Positions 14,136-20,615 of a stretch of DNA of 20,615 nt are shown piece by piece. Within the stretch, counting starts at the first letter, position 1, and each line of letters opens with the position of its first letter. A model generated the notes under the pieces. That model searched no databases and was not told the origin of the DNA. It saw only the letters and a program-made list of their open reading frames with translations. Source of the stretch: an uncultured Collinsella sp. (GTDB taxonomy: Bacteria > Actinomycetota > Coriobacteriia > Coriobacteriales > Coriobacteriaceae); assembly GCA_905213265.1 (NCBI GenBank), contig CAJMHR010000037.1, forward strand, positions 1-20,615, read 5' to 3'. The position numbers and the translations under genes were made by a program.

Positions 14136-14822
14136 TTACCTCCTTTGGTTGATGAGGTCCTCGATAATGCGGACGACCTCGTCGATGGTGTGGGCGGTGG
14201 AGTCGACGTGCACGGCGTCCTCGGCGGGCACGAGCGGGGCGACCTCGCGACTGCTGTCGAGCTTGTCGCGCTGCTTGAGGGCGTCGAGGGTCTCGTCGAC
14301 CTCGGTCTCGAGCTGCTCGGTGGTGAGCGGCTGCGCATCGTTCTGGTGGCGCTGCAGCACGCGGCGACGGGCGCGCTCGCGCGGGTCGGCGGTCAGGAAC
14401 ACCTTGACCTGCGCGTTGGGGAACACGACGGTTCCGATGTCGCGACCCTCGGCGACGATATCGCGGTCCTCGGCTGCGCGGCGCTGGTGGATGAGCATGG
14501 CGGCGCGCACGCCCGGGTAGGCCGAGACCTTGGACACGTTGGCGTCGACCTGTGGGGTGCGAATGGCGGCCGAAGCGTCCTGGCCGTCAATGGTCAGGCG
14601 CGTGTCCTCGCCGGTAGCGTTGGTAAAGCGGATCTCGATCTGCTCGGCGAGGGCGTCGATGGCCGCCTCGTCGTCCAGATCGATGCCGCGGTCGAGCGCG
14701 GCGAAGGTGACGGCGCGATACATGGCGCCCGTGTCGAGCTTGTTAAAGCCAAGCTGGCGGGCGATCTCCTTGGCGATGGTGGACTTGCCGGAACCGGCGG
14801 GGCCGTCGATGGCGACGATCAT
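14136..14822 (-). CDS. cmk: Cytidylate kinase
   Basis: Phosphorylates CMP/dCMP in the cytosol. P-loop GPAGSGKST (7-15), KLDTGAMYRAVT (CMP-binding), NVSKVSAYPGVR, the AEGRDIGTVVFP signature and the lid FLTADPRERARRR are all present in 228 residues, the standard length. AAAGGAAG precedes the ATG. A 66-bp gap separates it from the pseudouridine synthase gene upstream, among the larger gaps in the train; I see no promoter or hairpin there. Confidence 0.97.
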   Translation of the reverse strand: MIVAIDGPAGSGKSTIAKEIARQLGFNKLDTGAMYRAVTFAALDRGIDLDDEAAIDALAEQIEIRFTNATGEDTRLTIDGQDASAAIRTPQVDANVSKVSAYPGVRAAMLIHQRRAAEDRDIVAEGRDIGTVVFPNAQVKVFLTADPRERARRRVLQRHQNDAQPLTTEQLETEVDETLDALKQRDKLDSSREVAPLVPAEDAVHVDSTAHTIDEVVRIIEDLINQRR

Positions 14823-14888
14823 GCAATGCTTCCTTTCGATGGGTGACGTGCTGGTATGGTTTGCGGGCGTTGGGGCGCGGCGGGTTGC

Positions 14889-15854
14889 CTAGCCCGTGTA
14901 GCGCTCGCGGTAGGTGTTGCGCTTGGGTGCGGAGCCGTGGCTGCCGTGGTGACGCGTGCGGCTGGCGGGTGTGTCTTGGGGCTTGCCGCCGTTGCGCTTG
15001 GTGCTCGCCTGCTTGGGCGGGATGCCGCCGGCCTTAAGGATCTGCACCTCGCGGTCGGTGAGCTCGCGCCACGAGCCCTTGGCCACGCCCTCGAGCTCAA
15101 GGCCGGCAAAGTTGCAGCGGTGCAGGCGGATCACCGGATGGTGAATCTTGCTCAGCATGCGCTTGACCTGATTCTTGCGACCCTCGCGGATGATGACCTC
15201 GACGGCGGTGGTGCCGGGCTTGACGCCCTGTGGCGCCACGGCCTCGGCCTCGCGTGCGGTGATGACGCGGCAGATTGCCGGCTGGCATAGGCCGTCGTCG
15301 AGCTCGATGCCATGGCGGAGCGGGTCTAGATCGCGTTCGGTCAGCTGCCCGTCAACGAGTGCCTGGTAGGTCTTATAGACATGCTTGCTGGGGTGCAGCA
15401 GGTCCTGCGACAGGTCGCCGTCGGTGGTAAAGAGCAAAAGGCCCGTGGTGTCGCGGTCCAGACGACCCACCGGGAAGAGCCCCGGAAAGCGGTCGCGCGG
15501 GACCAGATCGGCCACGCAAGGGCGTTCCTGCGGATCGCTCATGGTGGTGAGGTAGCCGGTCGGCTTGTAGAGCATCAAGTATACGGCGCCCTGGTTGAGC
15601 TTGACGGGCATGCCGTCGACCTCGATATGGTCGCGGTCGACGTCGACCTTGGTGCCCAGTTCGGTCGCGACCTGGGCGTTGACGGTCACGCGGCCGGCGG
15701 TCATCAGGTCCTCCGAGCCACGGCGGCTCGCCACGCCCGCGCGCGCCAAAAAGCGCTGCAGGCGCATGGTGTGCGGATAGACGGGCTGGGTGTCGGTTGC
15801 GGGTACTGCGTTGCCTATGGCGCGCGTCTCCCCTACTTCGTTAGTCCTCGTCAT
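14889..15854 (-). CDS. Pseudouridine synthase, RsuA/RluB/E/F family
   Basis: Isomerises uridine in rRNA; RluB-type activity on 23S rRNA is likely from the scpA-scpB context, as in Bacillus, but the exact target is inferred. An S4 RNA-binding domain (about 30-77, MRLQRFLARAGVASRRGSED) is followed by the catalytic domain with Asp133 in GRLDRDTTGLLLFT, HPSKHVYKTYQ and EGRKNQVKRML. A basic, low-complexity tail of about 45 residues ends RNTYRERYTG. The start at 15854 has GGAGG six bases upstream and overlaps scpB by 14 bp. An ATG at residue 30 would also give a complete S4 domain but has no ribosome site. Confidence 0.93.
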   Translation of the reverse strand: MTRTNEVGETRAIGNAVPATDTQPVYPHTMRLQRFLARAGVASRRGSEDLMTAGRVTVNAQVATELGTKVDVDRDHIEVDGMPVKLNQGAVYLMLYKPTGYLTTMSDPQERPCVADLVPRDRFPGLFPVGRLDRDTTGLLLFTTDGDLSQDLLHPSKHVYKTYQALVDGQLTERDLDPLRHGIELDDGLCQPAICRVITAREAEAVAPQGVKPGTTAVEVIIREGRKNQVKRMLSKIHHPVIRLHRCNFAGLELEGVAKGSWRELTDREVQILKAGGIPPKQASTKRNGGKPQDTPASRTRHHGSHGSAPKRNTYRERYTG

Positions 15855-16569
15855 GCAAATCCTCCGAGGTCTCGTCGACGACCAGGGTCTCCAAGTCCTC
15901 GACTGCCTCAACATCTTCAACATCGGTATCGAGCAGTTCACGCTCTTCGTCCAGGTCCTCGGCCTGTTCCTCGAGCGTGGACTGAATACTGCGGCCGCTC
16001 AGACGCTCGCGGATAAACTGGCGCGACTGCTCGTCGGGGGCAAACTGCTCCAGATCGGGCAGGTCGCGGGTGGAGCGCAGGCCGAACTTTTCCAAGAAGG
16101 CGTTGGTCGTGCCGTAGATGATGGCCTGACCGCGCTGGGGGTCGCGGCCGAGCTCGCGCACCAGGCCCTTGTCCACGAGCGACGCGATGACGCCGTCAGA
16201 ATTGACGCCGCGGATGCCCTTGACCACCTCGCGAGTCACGGGCTGGTGGTATGCGATGACGGCCAGGGTTTCGAGCGCCGCCTGCGACAGCTTTTGCGTG
16301 TCCCAGCTCAACACATAGGCCTCGACCACGTCGTGGTAGGCGGGGTGCGTAAACAGGCGCCAGCCGCCGGCGACCTCGCGCAGCTGAAAGCCGCGGTTGG
16401 CCTCCTCGTACTCAACCTTGAGCTCGGCGAGCAGCGATGCGCATTCGCCGGGGGCGATATCCAGTGCGCCGGCCAGCGCGGGCGCACTCACCGGGTCGCT
16501 CGACACCAGCAGCAGCGCCTCGAGGGCGCCTTTGAGGCTGTTTGCCTCCAGCGTGGAAAGGGTTGACAT
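15841..16569 (-). CDS. scpB: Segregation and condensation protein B
   Basis: Regulatory subunit that binds ScpA and Smc in the bacterial condensin. Tandem winged-helix regions are seen, with LEALLLVSSDPVS, then LSQAALETLAVIAYHQPVTR and GIRGVNSDGVIASLVDKGLV, the family hallmark. The 242 residues include an acidic tail of about 45 residues (VEDVEAVEDLETLVVDET), longer than in many homologues. AGGAG lies eight bases before the ATG, 11 bp after scpA. Confidence 0.96.
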   Translation of the reverse strand: MSTLSTLEANSLKGALEALLLVSSDPVSAPALAGALDIAPGECASLLAELKVEYEEANRGFQLREVAGGWRLFTHPAYHDVVEAYVLSWDTQKLSQAALETLAVIAYHQPVTREVVKGIRGVNSDGVIASLVDKGLVRELGRDPQRGQAIIYGTTNAFLEKFGLRSTRDLPDLEQFAPDEQSRQFIRERLSGRSIQSTLEEQAEDLDEERELLDTDVEDVEAVEDLETLVVDETSEDLHDED

Positions 16570-16580
16570 GGTTGCGGCTC

Positions 16581-17393
16581 CTATTCGGTGAGCTCGGGGC
16601 CCTCGCCGGGCACGTATGCCTCGGCGCCCTCGACTCGGTTGATGCAGATGGTTCCAAAGATCTCGTCCTGGCTCAGCGTGAGCGAGCCGCGCTTGGCGAG
16701 CTCCAGCATGGCCAGGAAGGTGACGACGAGCTGCTCGGTGGTGGCATCGCCGTCCAGCAGCTCGCGGAAGGTGCAGGTTTGGTGCGCCATGGTAAAGCGG
16801 TCGACTGAGGCCACGGTCAGGTCGAGCGGCACGCGACGCGGCGCCACGTGCTCGGCCTCCAGCAGGAAGGTCTGTCGCTTGCCGTCCAGGTCGGCACAGA
16901 TGACGGCGAGACCGCGCAGGGTGATGCCGGCCAGGTAGTCGGGCATCAGGCCCAGGAACTCCGGGTCGGGACCAGCCACACGCGGGTGCATGCGGCTTTC
17001 GGCCTGCATGCGGGCACCGAGGGCCGCCGCCGCGCCCTTAAACTGCTTGTAGGCAATCAGGCGCTGGATCAGGACCTCGCGCAGGGCGTCGCCGTCGAGC
17101 GTGCTAAGCTCCTCGAGGTCTTCGTCGAACTCGTCATCGTCGTCATCGGCTTTGCGCGGTGTCTCCTGCGGCACCAAGGAGGCGGCCTTGATGTCCAAAA
17201 GGGTTGCCGCGACCAGCAAAAAGTCGCTCGCCACGTCTAGGTCCAGCGCCTCGATGCGCTCGGCCTCGGCAAGGTACTGTTCGGCCACCTCGCTGATGGA
17301 GATGGCGCCGATATCTACTTTTTGGCGGGTTACCAGCTGCAGCAGCAGGTCGAACGGTCCGCTGTAGACCTGCGTCGACACGCGATACGACAT
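16581..17393 (-). CDS. scpA: Segregation and condensation protein A
   Basis: Kleisin subunit bridging the Smc heads. The N-terminal YSGPFDLLLQLVTRQKVDI is the typical opening, followed by YLAEAERIEALDLDVASDFL and LLDIKAASLVP. A stretch of Asp/Glu (KADDDDDEFDEDLEEL) follows. The C-terminal winged helix has VVTFLAMLELAKRGSLTLSQ and FGTICINR. The 270 residues are normal. AAAGGAGG lies six bases before the ATG. Confidence 0.96.
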   Translation of the reverse strand: MSYRVSTQVYSGPFDLLLQLVTRQKVDIGAISISEVAEQYLAEAERIEALDLDVASDFLLVAATLLDIKAASLVPQETPRKADDDDDEFDEDLEELSTLDGDALREVLIQRLIAYKQFKGAAAALGARMQAESRMHPRVAGPDPEFLGLMPDYLAGITLRGLAVICADLDGKRQTFLLEAEHVAPRRVPLDLTVASVDRFTMAHQTCTFRELLDGDATTEQLVVTFLAMLELAKRGSLTLSQDEIFGTICINRVEGAEAYVPGEGPELTE

Positions 17394-17411
17394 CTTCGAC
17401 CTCCTTTGACG

Positions 17412-17461
17412 GCGCCTTCGCGGCGCGGTTTGGGTGCATGTTGCGACCGTTTTGCACGGTC
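17412..17461. repeat. Two small hairpins in the M50-scpA gap
   Basis: GACCGT/ACGGTC (17445-17461) with a 5-nt loop and GCGCC/GGCGC (17412-17426) lie in the 84-bp gap upstream of scpA. There is no T-run, so they are not obvious terminators. The second one ends close to the scpA ribosome site and could affect translation. This is the largest gap in the train and a possible place for an internal promoter, though no clear -35/-10 pair was found. Confidence 0.3.
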
Positions 17462-17477
17462 GACCTGTTAGTTTACC

Positions 17478-18161
17478 TTAGATACCGGCGATTGCGAAGT
17501 TAAGCAGCTGCTCAGCAAGTGGATACACGGTAACGTCGAAATAGCGGCCGATCACATCGATGCCGGTCCACATGGGCAACAGGTACAGAACCAGGATGAG
17601 GATGGGCATGGCGTATTGCTGCAGGCGGTAGTAGTTGGCGAGCGCCTTGCCCTTGAGGAACGGCACGATAATCGATGAGCCGTCGAGCGGCGGGATCGGG
17701 ATGAGGTTAAAGAACGCGAGCGACAGGTTGACCACGATAAACGTGGCGCCGAAGTTCATGATCTGCGACGCCACGGCAAAGGACATGCTGGCGTAGAGAT
17801 TGCCGTACGTTGCGTGCATGAGGGCGGCCGCGAGGCATGCGAGTGCGATGTTCGACGCGGGGCCGGCCACGCTCACCAGGACCTCGTCGCGCTTGGGGTG
17901 CTTGAGGTTGTTGAGGTAGACGGGCACGGGCTTGGCAAAGGCGAACACCGGGCCACCGGCTGCGAGCATGAGCAGTGGCAGGATGATGGTGCCGAACGGG
18001 TCGATATGGTTGAGCGGGTTGAGTGACACGCGGCCGCGCGAACGGGCTGTCTTATCGCCGAGTGCCCAGGCCGCGGCGGCGTGCGCACTTTCGTGGATGA
18101 CGATGCCCACGATGACGGCGACGGCGCTGGCGAGCAGGTTCATGATGTAGCTGCTGGACAT
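17478..18161 (-). CDS. Site-2-protease-family M50 membrane metallopeptidase
   Basis: Intramembrane zinc protease of the short, PDZ-less SpoIVFB/S2P class. The 227 residues contain His23-Glu-Ser-Ala-His27 (HExxH) in the first membrane segment, NPLNHIDPFGTI, GPASNIALA and FNLIPIPPLDGS with the metal-ligand Asp160, plus about five hydrophobic helices. The substrate is unknown. In Firmicutes and Actinobacteria such a gene often precedes scpA. The 98-aa membrane protein gene ends nine bases upstream. Confidence 0.93.
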   Translation of the reverse strand: MSSSYIMNLLASAVAVIVGIVIHESAHAAAAWALGDKTARSRGRVSLNPLNHIDPFGTIILPLLMLAAGGPVFAFAKPVPVYLNNLKHPKRDEVLVSVAGPASNIALACLAAALMHATYGNLYASMSFAVASQIMNFGATFIVVNLSLAFFNLIPIPPLDGSSIIVPFLKGKALANYYRLQQYAMPILILVLYLLPMWTGIDVIGRYFDVTVYPLAEQLLNFAIAGI

Positions 18162-18170
18162 GGCGCTCCC

Positions 18171-18467
18171 CTAGCGGACGCGGCGCGAGGCGCGCGTGAG
18201 CAGGTAGTCAGCTACAAACAGGATGGCGGCCACGATGGCGTAATCCAAGCGGAAAACGCCGCCAAAGGGTGAGGTGATGACGCCGTAGCCGGCGATGGCG
18301 CTCGGCAGCGCGCGAGAAAGCTCAACGACAAAGCCGACAATCTGCAGTTTGGCGGTGAGGCCGCTAAAGCACAGCAGCACGGTCATCGCGCTCATAAAGA
18401 TGCCGCAGATGCGACAGGCGATGGCGATGACGCTCATCGCCACGGCAGCGGCCTTACGAGAATTCAC
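18171..18467 (-). CDS. Small uncharacterised membrane protein (98 aa)
   Basis: Starts at a GTG (18467) with GAGGAG seven bases upstream, overlapping the ABC-F end by 14 bp; the later ATG at 18437 has no comparable site. After a basic start (NSRKAAAV) there are three hydrophobic stretches: about 9-32, 38-60 (interrupted by charged residues) and 74-90. It ends in a basic tail, TRASRRVR. No family recognised and no catalytic motif seen. Sandwiched between ABC-F and M50 peptidase genes with tight spacing, it is very probably co-transcribed. Confidence 0.75.
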   Translation of the reverse strand: MNSRKAAAVAMSVIAIACRICGIFMSAMTVLLCFSGLTAKLQIVGFVVELSRALPSAIAGYGVITSPFGGVFRLDYAIVAAILFVADYLLTRASRRVR

Positions 18468-20487
18468 GCGCGGTCTCCTCTTCGATCTGGGTGGAAAGCT
18501 CCAGCCATTCGTCCTCGAGCTTGGGCAGTTCTTGCTTAAGGCCGTTATATTCCCCCAGCGCGGCATTGAACTTGTCCTGATCGGCATAAAGCTCTTCGCT
18601 CGCCATCAATTCCATAAGCTCGTCATAGCGGGCGCGCTTTTTGTCGAGCTCGGCCTCGATCTTCTTGAGCTGGTTGCGCACGCCCTTGAGCTTTTTGTTG
18701 AGCGCGGCGCGGGCCTGGGCCTCGGCGCGCTTTTGCTCCTTGGTCTTTTTGCCCTCGGCGGGCTTGGAGGCGGTGGCGGGGGTGTCGGACTGGGCCGCGG
18801 TGACCTTAGCGGACTTGGTCGCGGCCGGTGCGCTCTCCCCTGCCGCATCGGCCGCGGCGCGGGCTGCGAGGTCCTCGCGCTTGTAGAGGTAGTAGTCGTA
18901 GTCGCCGTCGTAGACCGTGACCTTGCCATCGCGGATGTCAATGATGCGGTTGGCCACAGCGCGTACCAGGTGCTCGTCGTGGCTGATCAGCACGATGGTG
19001 CCGGGGAAGTTTTGCAGGGCGTTCTCGAGCATGTCTACCGAGTCGATGTCCAGGTGGTTGGTGGGCTCGTCCAGGCACAGGAGCGCCTCGGGGGCCACGA
19101 GCATCTTGGCAAGCGCCAGACGCGCCTTTTCGCCGCCGGAGAGGACACGGACCTGCTTCTCGATGGAGTCGTTGTCGCTAAATAGGAAGGCGCCCAGCAG
19201 GCTGCGCTGCTGGGGCACGGTCCACTTGGGCGTGACAGTGTCGATTTCTTGCAGGACGGTGTTGGATTCGGTCATGCCCTCGAGCGCGTGCTGGGCGTAG
19301 TAGGCTACGCCCACGCTAGTGCCCAGGTCGCGGGTGCCGGTGGTGGGCGGCTCCAGTCCGGCGAGGATTTTCATGAGCGTGGACTTGCCGGCGCCGTTGG
19401 GGCCGACGAGCGCAACGTGCTCGCCGCGGTAGAGCTTGAGGTCGATGTCGCTGTAGATGTGCTTGTCGCCGTAGGACTTGGACACACCCTCGAGGCCCAC
19501 GACCATGTCGCCGGAGCGCGGAGGGTCGGGGAACTTAAAGTCGATGTGCTTGTGGCCCTCGGGCAGGATGACGAGCTCCTTTTTGATCTGCTCGATCTTG
19601 CGGATGCGTTCCTGCGCCTGGGCGGCCTTGGTGGGCTTGTAGCGGAACTTGTCGACGAAGACCTGCATATGGGCGATGTCGCGCTCCTGTGCGGCGCGCT
19701 TGGCACGCATCTGCTCCAGGTTGTCCTCGCGCTGCTTGAGGTAGCTGCTGTAGTTGCCGGTGTAGGTGGTCACGCGACGGTTTTCGAGGGCGGCGACGTG
19801 GTCGACGCAGGCGTCCATGAAGGCGCGGTCGTGGCTGACGATGAGGACGGCGCCGTCGTAGTTGGCGATAAAGCCGCGCAGCCACTGGACGCTCTCGAGG
19901 TCCAGGTGGTTGGTGGGCTCGTCCAGAAGCAGCAGGTCGGGGTGGCGCAGGAAGAGCTTGGCAAGCGCAATGCGCATCTGCCAGCCGCCCGAGAACTCAG
20001 AGCACGGGCGCTCAAAGTCGGTGACTTTAAAGCCCAGGCCGGACAGGATCTTGCGGGCGTTGCTCTCGAGTTCGTAGCCGCCCAGGTGCTCAAAGCGGTC
20101 CTGGACCTGGCCGTACTCGTTGAGGAGTGCGTCGACGTCCTTCCCCTGTTCGGAGAGCTCGGTGATCTGGGCTTGCAGCTCGTTGGCGCGCTCGCCCATG
20201 CGGCGAATTTCCTTGGCGGCCGCCATGACCTCGGCAAGGATGGTGGTGTCTTTGTGCTCCAGGTTGGTTTCCTGCTCTAGATAGCCTACCTGGCAGTCCT
20301 TGGCGTACTGGACCTGGCCTGCGTCGGGACTGTCGATGCCCATGATGATTTTGAGCATGGTGGTTTTGCCGGCGCCGTTGGGGCCCACGAGCGCAAAGCG
20401 CTCGCCGGGGTTGATCTGGAAGGACGCGCCGCTAAAGAGGACGCGTGCGCCGAAGCTTTTTTCGATCTTGTCGACCAGGAGGATCAT
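18454..20487 (-). CDS. ABC-F family ATP-binding protein (two ATPase domains, soluble)
   Basis: Soluble tandem ATPase of the ABC-F group, whose members act on the ribosome in translation or antibiotic protection; no membrane domain. Domain 1 has GPNGAGKT (35-42), FSGGWQMRIALAK and LLLDEPTNHLD; domain 2 has GPNGAGKST, LSGGEKARLALAK and LCLDEPTNHLD. The linker between them holds the basic P-site tRNA-interaction motif region (about 245-310: QREDNLEQMRAKRAAQE, then KPTKAAQAQERIRKIE). After domain 2 comes an Ala/Lys/Thr-rich linker and a C-terminal coiled coil (about 590-677), as in Uup/YdiF-like members. The start at 20487 has a purine-rich AAAGGCGG upstream; the open frame 21 codons further covers the tRNA terminator. 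Confidence 0.95.
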   Translation of the reverse strand: MILLVDKIEKSFGARVLFSGASFQINPGERFALVGPNGAGKTTMLKIIMGIDSPDAGQVQYAKDCQVGYLEQETNLEHKDTTILAEVMAAAKEIRRMGERANELQAQITELSEQGKDVDALLNEYGQVQDRFEHLGGYELESNARKILSGLGFKVTDFERPCSEFSGGWQMRIALAKLFLRHPDLLLLDEPTNHLDLESVQWLRGFIANYDGAVLIVSHDRAFMDACVDHVAALENRRVTTYTGNYSSYLKQREDNLEQMRAKRAAQERDIAHMQVFVDKFRYKPTKAAQAQERIRKIEQIKKELVILPEGHKHIDFKFPDPPRSGDMVVGLEGVSKSYGDKHIYSDIDLKLYRGEHVALVGPNGAGKSTLMKILAGLEPPTTGTRDLGTSVGVAYYAQHALEGMTESNTVLQEIDTVTPKWTVPQQRSLLGAFLFSDNDSIEKQVRVLSGGEKARLALAKMLVAPEALLCLDEPTNHLDIDSVDMLENALQNFPGTIVLISHDEHLVRAVANRIIDIRDGKVTVYDGDYDYYLYKREDLAARAAADAAGESAPAATKSAKVTAAQSDTPATASKPAEGKKTKEQKRAEAQARAALNKKLKGVRNQLKKIEAELDKKRARYDELMELMASEELYADQDKFNAALGEYNGLKQELPKLEDEWLELSTQIEEETAREFS

Positions 20488-20518
20488 GGTGCCGCCTTTG
20501 ACCTTGTGTTCCAATATG

Positions 20519-20547
20519 AAAAAAGGCCCCAACTTGCGTTGGAGCCT
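20519..20547 (-). terminator. Intrinsic terminator after tRNA-Ala
   Basis: On the minus strand AGGCTCCAAC and GTTGGGGCCT pair (one wobble) around GCAA, followed by six Ts. It lies 16 bases past the tRNA 3' end and ahead of the ABC-F gene, so the gene train probably has its own start downstream of it. No good promoter is visible in the remaining 31 bp before the ABC-F ATG. Confidence 0.8.
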
Positions 20548-20562
20548 CATTCAATGCTCGGG

Positions 20563-20615
20563 TGGAGACGAGGGGGATCGAACCCCTGACCTCTTGACTG
20601 CCAGTCAAGCGCTCT
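20563..20615 (-). tRNA. tRNA-Ala (GGC anticodon), partial at window edge
   Basis: The 3' part is present: anticodon arm CTTGA-CTGGCAG-TCAAG (anticodon GGC), T-arm AGGGGTTCGATCCCCCT, 3' acceptor strand CGTCTCC and discriminator A. U70 in that strand would pair with G3 as the alanine identity G-U, but G3 lies outside the window. The CCA end is not encoded in full (CCC follows the discriminator). The D-arm and 5' end are beyond the window. Confidence 0.88.

Overview
The window looks like chromosomal DNA of a high-GC actinobacterium of the class Coriobacteriia, most probably Collinsella or a close relative. This is inference from gene content, GC-rich codon use and the order der-plsY-gpsA next to a DUF512 gene; no database search was possible. 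It has two parts that meet at a tRNA-Pro gene at 3260-3336.

Left part (1-3259) is accessory, mixed in composition and partly decayed. It holds the 3' end of an unknown gene, a truncated DnaQ-like exonuclease, and a minus-strand three-gene module. That module encodes a broken thioredoxin-like lipoprotein, a secreted cysteine-containing peptide precursor with an ATA start and an in-frame amber codon, and a 79-residue membrane protein. Divergent from it is an intact 329-residue protein joining a Flp-type (Tad) pilin leader and helix to a C-terminal domain resembling DUF6273. That domain ends in a WW-x-RS ... PAWCF block like the variable regions of diversity-generating retroelement targets. A run of nine Gs in its leader could switch it on and off. 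A terminator, about 400 bp of remnant-like DNA and a cluster of TTGCTTAA half-sites lead up to the tRNA.

Right part (3417-20487) is a dense single-direction (minus) train of housekeeping genes between tRNA-Pro and a partial tRNA-Ala at the right edge. In transcription order: ABC-F ATPase, a 98-aa membrane protein, M50 peptidase, scpA, scpB, RluB-type pseudouridine synthase, cmk, plsC, ispH, DUF512/radical SAM-like protein, der, plsY, gpsA, rpe, cysteine desulfurase, Nif3-like protein, zinc-ribbon coiled-coil protein and coaBC. Spacing is a few bases, or ATGA-type overlaps, at most junctions; the larger gaps are 84 bp before scpA and 66 bp before cmk. Roles include chromosome condensation (scpAB), ribosome maturation and translation (der, RluB type, ABC-F), phospholipid synthesis (gpsA, plsY, plsC), isoprenoids (ispH), CoA (coaBC), sulfur mobilisation and the pentose phosphate pathway (rpe).

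The most interesting material is in the first 3 kb: the phase-variable-looking pilin-adhesin fusion and the decayed secreted-peptide module beside it. No reverse transcriptase, template repeat, integrase or CRISPR array is visible, so any diversification machinery would have to lie outside the window.
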